A DNA stretch of 64,000 bases from Microbacterium sp. Root166 (GTDB lineage Bacteria > Actinomycetota > Actinomycetes > Actinomycetales > Microbacteriaceae). The notes below the pieces were generated by a model. That model saw only the letters and a list, made by a program, of their open reading frames with translations, was not told the DNA's origin and made no database searches. The stretch is taken from NCBI RefSeq assembly GCF_001427145.1, contig NZ_LMGL01000001.1:605540-669539 (forward strand), read 5' to 3'. The translations under genes were made by a program, and so were the position numbers. Of the stretch, positions 34,032 to 42,312 are shown piece after piece (positions within the stretch are counted from its first letter, which is position 1; the number at the start of each line of letters is the position of its first letter).

Positions 34032-34931
34032 TCACTTCACGGACCCGGTGCCGAGTCCGTTGCGCCAGAAGCGCTGAAGCAGGAGGAACGCGATGATGAG
34101 CGGCACGATCGACAGGAACGAGCCGACGAGGACGTAGGTGCGGAGCTCGGGGATCTGGTTGAGCTGGGTGTTCCACGAGTAGAGGCCGAACGTGACGGGG
34201 AAGAGCTCCTGGCTGCGCAGCATGATCAGCGGCAGGAAGAAGTTGTTCCAGATCGAGACGAACTGGAACAGGAACACCGTGACGAGGGCGGGGGTCATGA
34301 GGCGCATCGAGATCGTGAAGAACGTGCGCACCTCCCCCGCGCCGTCGATGCGTCCGGCCTCGATGAGCTCGTCGGGCACGCTCGCCGCTGCGTAGATGCG
34401 GCTGAGATAGACGCCGAACGGGCTCACGATGCTGGGCAGCAGGACCGCCCAGAACGTGTTGGTGAGGTTGACCTGGCTGAACAGCAGGAACAACGGCAGC
34501 GCCAGCGCCGTGGCCGGCACGAGCACACCGCCGAGCACCACGTTGAAGAACACCTCGCGGCCCCGGAACCGGTACTTCGCCAGCGCGTAGCCGCACATCC
34601 CGGCCACGACCGTCGCGAGCAGCGCGCCGATGCCGGCGTAGCCGAGGCTGTTGACCAGCCAGCGCAGGTAGATGCCGTCGTTGTACGCGAACAGGTCGCC
34701 GACGTTCGCGAAGAAGTTCCAGTCCGAGAACCACAGCGCGTTCGTGGTGAGGAGGTCGCCGCGGTCCTTGGTGGAGGCGATGAACAGCCACCAGATCGGC
34801 ACCAGGAAGTAGAGCGTGAACACGCCCATGACGACGAGGGCGGCGCCGCGGGACAGGATGCTCTCGCGGGGTCCGCGTGAGGGGTTGAGGTCGTCGGCGG
34901 TCGCGCCGCGCGTGCGGGTGAGCATGCTCAT
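34032..34931 (-). CDS. CUT1-type sugar ABC transporter permease (MalG-like)
   Basis: A 299-residue permease with six membrane segments. The EAA loop reads DELIEAGRIDGAGEVRTFFTI, the contact site for the ATPase. N-terminal FLVPIWWLFIASTKDRGDLL and C-terminal FWRNGLGTGSVK are typical of MalG-type subunits. It pairs with the MalF-like subunit encoded upstream, whose stop overlaps its ATG (ATGA at 34928-34931). Confidence 0.9.
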   Translation of the reverse strand: MSMLTRTRGATADDLNPSRGPRESILSRGAALVVMGVFTLYFLVPIWWLFIASTKDRGDLLTTNALWFSDWNFFANVGDLFAYNDGIYLRWLVNSLGYAGIGALLATVVAGMCGYALAKYRFRGREVFFNVVLGGVLVPATALALPLFLLFSQVNLTNTFWAVLLPSIVSPFGVYLSRIYAAASVPDELIEAGRIDGAGEVRTFFTISMRLMTPALVTVFLFQFVSIWNNFFLPLIMLRSQELFPVTFGLYSWNTQLNQIPELRTYVLVGSFLSIVPLIIAFLLLQRFWRNGLGTGSVK

Positions 34932-35872
34932 GAGTCGGCCGCCTTCCGCTGGGTGATCTTCAAGAACGTGAATGACAGGACGAAGGTCGCGAGCGCCAGC
35001 ACGACCGAGAAGGCCGCGGCAAGGTGCGTGTTGGGGATCGAGCTCGTCGCGTAGATCGTCATGTTGGGCGTGTAGGTGCTCGATACGGCCGCGCTGAATG
35101 AGCGGAACACCTGCGGTTCGGCGAGGAGCTGGAGGGTGCCGATGATCGAGAACACGGCGGTGAGGATGAGGGCGGGCGCGATCATCGGGATCTTGATCGA
35201 CCACGCGATGCGGAGCTGTCCGGCGCCGTCGAGGCGCGCGGCCTCGTAGACCTCGGACGGGATCGCGAGGAGCGCCGAGTAGATGATCAGCATGTTGTAG
35301 CCGACGAACACCCAGGTCACGACGTTGGCGATCGACCAGAGCACGAGCTCGGGCGAGAGGAAGTCGATCGTCCGGGTGACGTCGGTGAACGGCGACAGGT
35401 TGGGGGAGTACAGGAAGCCCCACATGATGGCCGCGATGACGCCGGGCACCGCGTACGGCGCGAAGAAGGCGAGGCGGAAGAACTTCTTGCCCTTGAGCAC
35501 GGGCGAGTCCAGCAGCAGTGCGAACAGGAGCGCGAGGCCGAGCATGATCGGCACCTGCACGACGCCGAACACCAGCACGCGGCCGACGGAGTCCCAGAAC
35601 GGCGCGTTCTGGAAGACCAGCGCGTACTGCGTCAGGCCGCCGAACACCTCCTCGGGGGCGCCGTAGGTGCCGTCGCGCTGCACGACGAGGAGCGACTGCC
35701 AGACGGCGTACCCGATGGGGATCAGGTAGAAGAGCAGGAACAGCACGCCGAACGGACCGGTGAAGATCGCGATCGCGCCCTTGTGCGGCGTGCGACGTCG
35801 CTCGGGCTTAGCCGGGCGGGGAGCGCGCGCCTTGCGGTCGCTCCGCGTCACGAGGACTTCTGTGGCGGTCAT
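34928..35872 (-). CDS. CUT1-type sugar ABC transporter permease (MalF-like)
   Basis: A 314-residue permease with a basic N-terminal tail, six membrane segments and the EAA loop SEVYEAARLDGAGQLRIAWSI. The first helix is FTGPFGVLFLLFYLIPIGYAV. Its ATG overlaps the GH42 stop (ATGA, 35869-35872), so uptake and hydrolysis genes are translationally coupled. Together with the MalG-like and binding subunits it forms a galactoside importer. Confidence 0.9.
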   Translation of the reverse strand: MTATEVLVTRSDRKARAPRPAKPERRRTPHKGAIAIFTGPFGVLFLLFYLIPIGYAVWQSLLVVQRDGTYGAPEEVFGGLTQYALVFQNAPFWDSVGRVLVFGVVQVPIMLGLALLFALLLDSPVLKGKKFFRLAFFAPYAVPGVIAAIMWGFLYSPNLSPFTDVTRTIDFLSPELVLWSIANVVTWVFVGYNMLIIYSALLAIPSEVYEAARLDGAGQLRIAWSIKIPMIAPALILTAVFSIIGTLQLLAEPQVFRSFSAAVSSTYTPNMTIYATSSIPNTHLAAAFSVVLALATFVLSFTFLKITQRKAADS

Positions 35873-37884
35873 GCGGCCGCCTCCTCTCTGATGATGCGCA
35901 CGGCGCCGCCGGGAACATCGACGTTCCCTGCGACCGGCATCTCTGTGATGAGTTCGTGTCCGGACACCTCGACGGATGCAGCGGCATCCCCGTGGTTGAC
36001 GACGAACAGATACGAGGCATCCGCCGCCCGGCGGCGCACGATCTCGATCGCGCCGCCGCCGCCGGTCACCCTCGCGGCAGGACGGACGCCCGCCTCCTCC
36101 GCGATCCGGCCCATCAGATCGCGGTAGCCCGCCGGCTCGAGCTGGGTAGCCAGGTACCAGGCCGCGCCATCGCCCCACGCGTTGCGGGTGATCGCGGGGC
36201 TGCCCGCGGAAGGACCGTCGGTGAAGGATGCCGCGACCGCCGCGGTCGTGGGCTGGGCGCGCTCCGACCACAGGGTCGAGGTCGAGCCGTCGTCGAGCTG
36301 CAGGGTCGTGCCGGGCGCGACGGGCGCGAACTCCTCGACGCGGATGCCGAGCGCCTCTCGGAAGGGTCCGGTGTAGCCGCCGGTCCAGACGCGGTCGTCC
36401 TGGTCGACGGTGCCGGAGTAGAAGGTGATCAGCGCCGTGCCGCCCGCCGCGATCCAGTCGGTGACGACGGCGGCCTCGGCCGCGCGGACCAGATGCAGGC
36501 CCGGGACGACCACGAGCGCGTAGGCGTCGAGGGCGGCGCCCGGGGCGACGATGTCGACCGTGAGGCCGAGCGCGTGCAGTGCTCCGTACGCCGCGTGGAC
36601 CTGATCGAGATAGCCGAGCGACTGGCTGGGGCGCGAATCGGTCTGCGTCGCCCACCACGACTCCCACGAGAACACGAGGGCGGCCTGCGCCTCGACGCGG
36701 GAGCCCGCCACCTCGCCGAGACGATCGACGATGGCGCCCAGCTCGACGACCTCGCGCCACACGGCGGAATCGGTGCCGGCGTGGGGAAGCATCGCGGAGT
36801 GGAACTTCTCGCTGCCCTGGACCGAAGCGCGCCACTGGAAGAAGCACACGCCGTCCGCCCCGCGGGCGACGTGGGTGAGCGAGTTGCGGATGATCTCGCC
36901 CTGGGCCTTCGGCTTGTTCAGCGGCTGCCAGTTGACTGCGCCGGTGGAGTGCTCCATGAGGATCCAGGGAGCACCCTGTCCGAGCCCGCGCGACAGGTCT
37001 GCGGCGAAGGCCAGCTCGGCGGTCGGGTCGGCCAGCCGATGATCGAGGTAGTGGTCGTTGGCGATGACGTCCATGTCGTCCGCCCACGACCAGTAGTCGA
37101 GGTTCTCGATGTGCGCGGTGACCATGAAGTTCGTCGTGACCGGGATCGCGCTGACTCCTCGCAGCACGTCGGCCTCGGCGCGGTAGTAGCCGAGGAGCTC
37201 GTCCGAGCTGAAGCGGTGGAAATCGAGCATCTGGCCCGGGTTGCGCGTGGAGAGCGTGGCGCGGGGCGGCAGGATCTCGTCCCATTCGCCGTAGGTCTGG
37301 CTCCAGAACGCCGTGCCCCACGCCGCATTGAGCGCGTCGAGGGTGTCGTACCGGGCGCGGAGCCACTCGCGGAAGGACGTGGCCGATGCGTCGCAGTAGC
37401 AGAGGGCGTTGTGGCAGCCGAGCTCGTTGGAGACGTGCCACAGCGCGACCGCGGGGTGATCGCCGTAGCGACGGCCGACGGCATCCACCAGCCGCAGCGC
37501 GGCCTCGCGGAACGCCGGCGAACTCGGGCACCACGCCTGGCGACCGCCGGGATAGCGGCGGGTGCCGTCCTCGGCGATCGGCAGGATGTCGGGCTCGGCG
37601 CGCGTCAGCCACGCCGGCGGGGATGCCGTGCCCGTGCCGAGGTTGACCCGGATGCCGGCCGCGTGGAGCCGGCCGATGATGTCGTCGAGGGCGGCGAAGT
37701 CGTATGCGCCCCGGCGAGGTTCGAGGTGCGACCAGCCGAAGATGTTGACGGCCACGAGGTCGACGCCGGCTTCGCCCATGAGGCGGATGTCTTCGTCCCA
37801 CACGTCGGGCGTCCACTGCTCGGGGTTGTAGTCACACCCGAACGCGATGCCGTCGTGCTCGAAGGGGCGGGCCGCGGACGTCAT
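35869..37884 (-). CDS. GH42 beta-galactosidase (galactoside operon)
   Basis: A 671-residue cytoplasmic beta-galactosidase. It opens with AFGCDYNPEQWTPDVWDED; the acid/base Glu is in WHVSNELGCHNALCYCD, where the Cys residues match the zinc cluster of GH42 enzymes, and the nucleophile Glu is likely in ILMEHSTGAVNWQ. The trimerisation and C-terminal domains follow (FYSGTVDQDDRVWTGGYTGP). It would cleave beta-galactosides taken up by the adjacent transporter. The ATG at 37884 has AGGAG five bases upstream; the arm of a 30-bp palindrome (37891-37920) overlaps this ribosome site. It is the first gene of the operon and divergent from the LacI gene. Confidence 0.93.
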   Translation of the reverse strand: MTSAARPFEHDGIAFGCDYNPEQWTPDVWDEDIRLMGEAGVDLVAVNIFGWSHLEPRRGAYDFAALDDIIGRLHAAGIRVNLGTGTASPPAWLTRAEPDILPIAEDGTRRYPGGRQAWCPSSPAFREAALRLVDAVGRRYGDHPAVALWHVSNELGCHNALCYCDASATSFREWLRARYDTLDALNAAWGTAFWSQTYGEWDEILPPRATLSTRNPGQMLDFHRFSSDELLGYYRAEADVLRGVSAIPVTTNFMVTAHIENLDYWSWADDMDVIANDHYLDHRLADPTAELAFAADLSRGLGQGAPWILMEHSTGAVNWQPLNKPKAQGEIIRNSLTHVARGADGVCFFQWRASVQGSEKFHSAMLPHAGTDSAVWREVVELGAIVDRLGEVAGSRVEAQAALVFSWESWWATQTDSRPSQSLGYLDQVHAAYGALHALGLTVDIVAPGAALDAYALVVVPGLHLVRAAEAAVVTDWIAAGGTALITFYSGTVDQDDRVWTGGYTGPFREALGIRVEEFAPVAPGTTLQLDDGSTSTLWSERAQPTTAAVAASFTDGPSAGSPAITRNAWGDGAAWYLATQLEPAGYRDLMGRIAEEAGVRPAARVTGGGGAIEIVRRRAADASYLFVVNHGDAAASVEVSGHELITEMPVAGNVDVPGGAVRIIREEAAA

Positions 37885-37890
37885 GTTCTC

Positions 37891-37920
37891 CTCAGATCTG
37901 TGAACGTGCACAGATCTGAG
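37891..37920. promoter_or_regulatory. 30-bp perfect palindrome with LacI operator, over the GH42 ribosome site
   Basis: Arms of 12 bases (37891-37902 and 37909-37920) flank a 6-base centre. The middle contains the operator TGTGAACGTGCACA (37899-37912). The left arm shares bases with the Shine-Dalgarno of the GH42 gene, so the site may act both as DNA operator and as an mRNA hairpin. Confidence 0.75.
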
Positions 37921-37943
37921 CGAACGTCTCGGCGCTGAGATTC

Positions 37944-37957
37944 TGTGAACGTGTACA
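37944..37957. promoter_or_regulatory. LacI operator TGTGAACGTGTACA
   Basis: Second copy of the TGTGAACGTGCACA class, with one difference. It lies at the predicted transcription start of the GH42 operon. Confidence 0.75.
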
Positions 37958-37985
37958 CACTAAGCACGGCTCACCGTGTTGTCAA
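37958..37985 (-). promoter_or_regulatory. Predicted promoter of the galactoside operon
   Basis: On the minus strand TTGACA (37985-37980) and TTAGTG (37963-37958) are 16 bases apart. The operator at 37944-37957 immediately follows, consistent with repression. Confidence 0.55.
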
Positions 37986-38000
37986 CAGTTCCCACAAGGG

Positions 38001-38016
38001 ATGTGCGCGTGCACAT
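38001..38016. promoter_or_regulatory. Third operator-like palindrome, before the lacI start
   Basis: ATGTGC and GCACAT flank GCGT; the inner TGTGCGCGTGCACA matches the other two sites at 12 of 14 positions. It lies four bases before the LacI start codon and suggests autoregulation. Confidence 0.65.
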
Positions 38017-38019
38017 ACG

Positions 38020-39048
38020 ATGGGGCACGTGGACAGCAACGGTCGCAGGCGACGCGCAACGGTGAAGGATGTCGCGACCGAGGCCGGCGTGTCACGGGGC
38101 ACGGTCAGCCGCGTGCTCAACGGGCAGCCCTACGTCTCGGACGAGGCCCGCGCCGCGATCGACGCCGCGATCGCCAAGGTCGGATTCGTGCCCAACCGGG
38201 CGGCCCGCAGCCTCGTGATGCAGAGCTCCCAGGCCATCGGCCTCATCGTGCACGAGCCGCACTCGCTCTTCGTCGAGGACCCCAACATCGGCTCGATCCT
38301 CCTCGGCGCCAACGCCGCGCTCTCCGAGGCCGACTACCAGCTGTCGTTCCTCATCGCCGACAGCACCCGCGACATCGAACGGCTGGCGCGCTACCTCAGC
38401 GGCGGTCTCATCGACGGCGTGATCATCGTCTCGGCGCGGGTCGGCGACCCGATCACGCGCGCCGTCGCCAACCTCGATCTGCCCGCGGCATTCGTGGGAC
38501 ACCCGGGCGACATCGGCGAAGCCGCGTACGTCGCGATCGACAACCACGGCGCCGCACGCGAGATCACGACCCGCCTGGCCGCAACCGGCCGCCGTCGGAT
38601 CGGCATGATCGCCTCGGCCCTGGACCGCGACTCCGGCTCGGACCGCTTGGCCGGGTTCACCGAAGCGCTCGGCGCCGGGTTCGATCCGGATCTCGTCGAG
38701 CGGGTGCCGCTGTACTCCTACTCGGACGGCCAGGCCGGCATGCGCGCCCTGCTCGAGCGGGCGCCCGACATCGACGGAGTCTTCGCCTCGAGCGACGCGG
38801 TGGCGGCCGGGGCGATGGATGTGCTGCAGGCGGCCGGAAAGGTCATCCCCCGCGACGTCGGCGTCGTCGGCTTCGACGACAGCTCTTGGGCGCTGCGGTG
38901 CGACCCGCCGCTGTCGACCGTGCACCAGCCGGCCACCGAGCTCGGCCGCGCCGCCGCCGAGTCGGTGCTGCGCCAGCTGCGGGGTGAGGACCCCGAGTCC
39001 GGCGGGCGGGTGCTGGAGTGCCCGGTCGTCTGGCGCGGCTCGGCCTGA
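38020..39048 (+). CDS. LacI-family transcriptional regulator of the galactoside locus
   Basis: A repressor of about 342 residues. The helix-turn-helix is ATVKDVATEAGVSRGTVSRVLN with the hinge ARSLVMQSSQ. The effector domain shows AIGLIVHEPHSLFVEDPN, VAIDNHGAAREITTRLA and GVVGFDDSSWALRCDPPLST. It is divergent from the GH42/importer/GH36 operon, and three TGTGAACGTGCACA-type sites lie in the shared region. The ATG at 38020 is chosen; a GTG at 38029 would shorten the protein by three residues. The effector is probably galactose or a galactoside, by context only. Confidence 0.9.
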   Translation: MGHVDSNGRRRRATVKDVATEAGVSRGTVSRVLNGQPYVSDEARAAIDAAIAKVGFVPNRAARSLVMQSSQAIGLIVHEPHSLFVEDPNIGSILLGANAALSEADYQLSFLIADSTRDIERLARYLSGGLIDGVIIVSARVGDPITRAVANLDLPAAFVGHPGDIGEAAYVAIDNHGAAREITTRLAATGRRRIGMIASALDRDSGSDRLAGFTEALGAGFDPDLVERVPLYSYSDGQAGMRALLERAPDIDGVFASSDAVAAGAMDVLQAAGKVIPRDVGVVGFDDSSWALRCDPPLSTVHQPATELGRAAAESVLRQLRGEDPESGGRVLECPVVWRGSA

Positions 39049-39057
39049 GAACGCAAA

Positions 39058-39093
39058 ACGGGCGCGCCGCCTCCGAGGAGACGACGCACCCGT
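39058..39093. terminator. Terminator between lacI and the Gly-Asn repeat gene
   Basis: An imperfect stem of about 16 bp lies between convergent gene ends. On the minus strand it is followed by TTTTGC, so it suits the Gly-Asn repeat gene best. Confidence 0.65.
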
Positions 39094-39106
39094 CGGTGCT
39101 GATCGG

Positions 39107-40417
39107 TCAGTCGGTGCCGAGAACCCGACGCCGGGCGAACAGGACGAGTCCTGCGCCGGCGGCGAGCACGAGAGCACCGGCGGCCACGAGACCACTGACG
39201 ACCAGAGGGTTCTGACCGGTCACAGCGAGACTCTCAGTACCGGATGCCGCGGCTGCGAGCTCACCCGAGCCGGCCGGAGTCGCGGAGCTGCTGGGCTGGC
39301 TCGAGCCGCCTGGCTCGGCCGGGTCGGACGGAGCCGCGGGGGAAGTCGGCTCGGTCGGCAGCGTGGGGATCGGCGCCGGAGGTGCCGGCGGGACGGGAAC
39401 CGTGGGATCGGTCGGCTCACCGGGGTTGCCCCCGTTACCGGGGTTTCCGTTACCGGGGTTGCCATTACCGGGGTTTCCCGCGTTACCGGCGTTGCCCTGG
39501 TCACCCTCGTTGCCTTGGTTGCCGTTGCCCGGGTTCCCGGCGTTGCCCGCGTTGCCCTGGTCACCGGCGTTGCCCGCATTGCCCTGGTCACCGCCATTGC
39601 CTTGGTTGCCGTTGCCCGGGTTCCCGGCGTTGCCCGCGTTGCCCTGGTTACCGGCGTTGCCCGCGTTGCCCTGGTCACCCTCATTGCCCTGGTTGCCGTT
39701 GCCCGGGTTCCCGGCGTCGCCCTCGTTGCCCTGGTTACCGGCGTTGCCCGCGTTGCCCTGATTCCCGGCGTTGCCCGCGTTGCCCGCGTTGCCCTGGTCA
39801 CCCTCATTGCCCTGGTTGCCGTTGTCCGGGTTCCCGGCGTCGCCCTCGTTGCCCTGGTTCCCGGCGTTGCCCTGGTTCCCGGCGTTGCCCGCGTCGCCCG
39901 CATCGCCCTCGTTGCCCTGGTTCCCGGCGTTGCCAGCGTTCCCGGCGTCGCCCGCGTTGCCCTGGTTCCCGGCGTTGCCCGCGTTGCCCTGGTTACCGGC
40001 GTTGCCCGCGTTGCCCTGGTCACCGCCATTGCCCTGGTTGCCGTTGCCGGGGTTCCCGGCGTTGCCCGCGTTGCCCTGGTTCCCGGCGTTGCCCTGGTTC
40101 CCGGCGTTGCCAGCATTGCCCTGGCCAGCATTGCCCTGGCCGGCGTTGCCGGCGTTGCCCTGGTTGCCGGCGTTACCAGCATTGCCCTGGCCGGCGTTTC
40201 CGGCGTTGCCGGCGTTGCCCTGGTTGCCCGGCGTCGCGGGCGTGGCCGGCGTGCCGGCTGTGCCCGGCGTGGCCGGCGTAGTTTCTGAAGCCCCGGCGGC
40301 GCCGGGACCGGCGGCGACAGCCGCGGGGACGACACCGAACACACCGGCGACGATGATCGATCCAGTGATCAGCGCCGTCTTCATGGGACCGATCCCACGA
40401 CCTTGCGAATTGAACAT
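39107..40417 (-). CDS. Gly-Asn-X repeat surface protein with LAVTG sorting signal
   Basis: A 436-residue exported protein. A signal peptide (residues about 12-36, ending AAVAA) is followed by a Pro/Thr-rich linker and then about 265 residues (64-330) of triplets with Gly at every third position and Asn mostly second: [12 protein letters not shown]. Triplets form larger units of about 29 residues ([15 protein letters not shown] then GNA/GNQ triplets). A Pro/Ser-rich stalk follows, then LAVTG near residue 395, a membrane helix and the tail RRRVLGTD: a class E sortase signal (LAXTG), so it is wall-anchored. Gly at every third residue suggests a collagen-like or polyglycine-II fibre; I do not recognise a family. 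The ATG at 40417 has GGGGGG seven bases upstream. Confidence 0.85.
   Translation of the reverse strand: MFNSQGRGIGPMKTALITGSIIVAGVFGVVPAAVAAGPGAAGASETTPATPGTAGTPATPATPGNQGNAGNAGNAGQGNAGNAGNQGNAGNAGQGNAGQGNAGNAGNQGNAGNQGNAGNAGNPGNGNQGNGGDQGNAGNAGNQGNAGNAGNQGNAGDAGNAGNAGNQGNEGDAGDAGNAGNQGNAGNQGNEGDAGNPDNGNQGNEGDQGNAGNAGNAGNQGNAGNAGNQGNEGDAGNPGNGNQGNEGDQGNAGNAGNQGNAGNAGNPGNGNQGNGGDQGNAGNAGDQGNAGNAGNPGNGNQGNEGDQGNAGNAGNPGNGNPGNGNPGNGGNPGEPTDPTVPVPPAPPAPIPTLPTEPTSPAAPSDPAEPGGSSQPSSSATPAGSGELAAAASGTESLAVTGQNPLVVSGLVAAGALVLAAGAGLVLFARRRVLGTD
39430..40235. repeat. Minisatellite-like 9-bp repeat region within the Gly-Asn gene
   Basis: About 800 bases of 9-bp units (CGTTGCCCT, GGTTGCCCT, CGTTCCCGG variants) encode the Gly-Asn-X triplets. 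A higher-order unit of about 87 bp is visible at least three times. Such DNA is prone to slippage, so length may vary between strains or be miscounted in assembly. Confidence 0.85.
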
Positions 40418-40589
40418 CAGATACCCCCCGTTGCGGGCACGCCGAACGTGCCCTGCGTTGGGACGGCGTCAGCCACGCCCCAGGAGCATGTGGCCCAGCC
40501 GTCCTCGATGCGGGCGGCGACTATGTTGTCGCGCAGCCCTGGCCCCCCTGACCCGGCATCTCTTCGCTAATAAGACCACACGAAGACCT

Positions 40590-40609
40590 TGTCCCCCAAA
40601 CGGGGGACA
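40590..40609. promoter_or_regulatory. TGTCCCCC-4-GGGGGACA palindrome
   Basis: A perfect 8-bp inverted repeat with loop AAAC, between the divergent Gly-Asn repeat and monooxygenase genes. It is followed by TCCTCAG-6-CTGAGGA (40624-40643). Both are candidate regulator sites for the 267-base intergenic region; I do not recognise the binding protein. Confidence 0.5.
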
Positions 40610-40684
40610 CCGCTTTCGGTCAATCCTCAGGCGATGCTGAGGAATGGATGCGCGCGAATGGATGCTCAGGAATAGGGGCAGCGC

Positions 40685-41767
40685 GTGCGCGGTTCGGGTT
40701 TCACGATGACTTCCGACGCCCTGGCCCTGTCCGTGCTCGACCTCGTTCCCGTGCGAGCCGGGCAGACCAGCGCCCAGGCGGTCGCGGCATCCCTGGCCCT
40801 CGCCGGGCGTGCGGATGCCCTCGGCTTCCGCCGGTACTGGTTCGCCGAGCACCACAACATGCCGGCGGTGGCCTCGACGACACCCCCGGTGTTGGTCGCC
40901 GCAGCAGCCGCCCGCACCGCCCGCATCCGCCTGGGGTCCGGCGGCGTGATGCTCCCCAACCACTCCCCGCTGGTGGTCGCCGAGCAGTTCGCCGCCCTCG
41001 AGGCGCTCGCTCCCGGCCGCATCGACCTCGGCCTCGGCCGGGCGCCCGGATCGGACCCGGTCATCACGCAGCTGCTGCGCCAGAGCGGCACGACGAGCGA
41101 CGTCGAGCGGTTCCCCGACCACGTCCGCGACATCGTGTCGCTCGTCTCGCCCGACGGAGCCACCGTGCGCTTCACCTCGGGCGGAACCTACGACGTCCAC
41201 GCGACACCGGCGGCGACCACGGTTCCCGAAGTGTGGCTGCTCGGCTCGAGCGACTACTCGGCGCAGCTCGCGGCATCCGTCGGTCTGCCGTACGTCTTCG
41301 CGAACCACTTCTCGGGCCAGGGCCTCGAGCGCGCGCTCGACCTGTACCGCACGACGTACCAGCCCAGCGAGGCGCACCCCGAGCCGCGCACCTTCCTCAC
41401 CGCCAATGTGCTCGCTGCTACGACGGCCGAGGAGGCTGAAGCGCGCGCCCTACCGAACCTGCGCATGATGGCGCGGCTGCGCGGCAACCGGCCGCTCATC
41501 GCGCTCGAGACCGTCGAGCAGTCCATCGCCGGCGCCGCCGACTTCGACGGGCTCGGAGATTCCCTGATGGCCTCGGCGCGTCAGGGGTGGTTCGTCGGCA
41601 CCGGAGCGACCGTGGCCTCAGAGCTGCGCGCCTTCGCCGCGAAGCACGGCGTCGACGAGGTCATGATCTCGCCGATCGCGGGCTCGTACGACGAAGAGCC
41701 GATGGATGCCGCACCCGGCCGCGTCCAGACGCTCGAGCTGCTCGCCGCCGAACTCCACCTGTCCTGA
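40685..41767 (+). CDS. Luciferase-like flavin monooxygenase
   Basis: A 360-residue LLM-class TIM-barrel oxidoreductase of the single-domain group (MsnO8/LuxA-like). Typical motifs are LSVLDLVPVRAGQTS at the start, RYWFAEHHNMP near residue 50, ARIRLGSGGVMLPNHSPL near 85, and RIDLGLGRAPGSDP near 115. Such proteins use FMNH2 or F420; which one cannot be told from the sequence. The GTG at 40685 has AGGGG upstream; an ATG at 40706 (MTSDALALS) is a reasonable alternative. It appears to be monocistronic. Confidence 0.88.
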   Translation: MRGSGFTMTSDALALSVLDLVPVRAGQTSAQAVAASLALAGRADALGFRRYWFAEHHNMPAVASTTPPVLVAAAAARTARIRLGSGGVMLPNHSPLVVAEQFAALEALAPGRIDLGLGRAPGSDPVITQLLRQSGTTSDVERFPDHVRDIVSLVSPDGATVRFTSGGTYDVHATPAATTVPEVWLLGSSDYSAQLAASVGLPYVFANHFSGQGLERALDLYRTTYQPSEAHPEPRTFLTANVLAATTAEEAEARALPNLRMMARLRGNRPLIALETVEQSIAGAADFDGLGDSLMASARQGWFVGTGATVASELRAFAAKHGVDEVMISPIAGSYDEEPMDAAPGRVQTLELLAAELHLS

Positions 41768-41802
41768 CGACGCTCATCGGTCCGAAGCACGCAAGAGTCG
41801 CC

Positions 41803-41829
41803 GAAGCAGGCCGATCATCCGCATGCTTC
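41803..41829. repeat. 27-bp palindromic intergenic repeat, copy C
   Basis: Matches the copies at 30346 and 30495 in most positions, with arms CGAAGCA (41802-41808) and TGCTTCG (41824-41830). It lies between the convergent monooxygenase and PPOX genes and may also act as their terminator. Confidence 0.6.
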
Positions 41830-41862
41830 GACGGCGCGGGCATGCCTCGACCTGCCTGTCCT

Positions 41863-42312
41863 CTACCAGGCGATGAGCTTGAGCGGCGTGACCTCGATCA
41901 TCACGGAGTACTTCTCGGCCATCGTCGCGGTGGTGAGGTTCAGCCGCTGAAGCCACGCGTCGTATTTCGCGGTGTAGGCGTCGCCGATCCGCTCGACCCA
42001 GGCCGACGACGGGTCGGGTGAGATGGCCGCGGTGCCGCGCAGCACCGTGAGCTGCTCGCCGTCGTGCCCCGCCTCGAGGTGCAGCAGCACCCGATCGTTC
42101 TCGCGGAGGTTGCGCACCTTCGCGGTCGCCGGCTCGCTCATGATGAGCGCACGGCCGTCGCGCCACAGGAACCAGATCGGCACAGCGTGCGGGAACCCGT
42201 CACGCCCGATCGTGCCGAACCACGCGACCTGTTCGGTCTCGAGCCGCCGGAGCGTCCTGGCGTGGACCTCGTTCCCGGGATCGAACGCGAACGCGTCGCC
42301 CACGCCGGTCAT
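41863..42312 (-). CDS. Pyridoxamine 5'-phosphate oxidase-fold (PPOX/F420-type) protein
   Basis: A 149-residue split-beta-barrel protein. It shows VAWFGTIGRDGFPHAVPIWFLW, then ALIMSEPATAKVRNLREND, and VLRGTAAISPD, the flavin-binding pattern of the FDOR/PPOX superfamily as found in actinobacterial F420- or FMN-dependent reductases. Neither the cofactor nor the substrate can be named. Its ATG overlaps the pheA stop (ATGA), so it is cotranslated with pheA, although no pathway link is evident. Confidence 0.82.
   Translation of the reverse strand: MTGVGDAFAFDPGNEVHARTLRRLETEQVAWFGTIGRDGFPHAVPIWFLWRDGRALIMSEPATAKVRNLRENDRVLLHLEAGHDGEQLTVLRGTAAISPDPSSAWVERIGDAYTAKYDAWLQRLNLTTATMAEKYSVMIEVTPLKLIAW

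Noticed and set aside
34928..37816. 962-codon frame joining the MalF-like permease to an upstream segment
   Set aside because: The upstream part is a shadow of the GH42 gene; the permease has its own ATG at 35872.
39148..39260. Classical LPXTG sortase motif in the Gly-Asn protein
   Set aside because: The motif reads LAVTG, which is the LAXTG class used by actinobacterial class E sortases, not LPXTG.
39430..40235. Possible CRISPR array because of regular short repeats
   Set aside because: Units are 9 bp, contiguous and coding, with no unique spacers and no cas genes.
39220..40344. Arg/Thr- or Pro/Leu-rich frames opposite to or alongside the Gly-Asn repeat gene
   Set aside because: They are other-frame readings of the 9-bp repeats; only the minus-strand frame has signal peptide, sorting motif and ribosome site.
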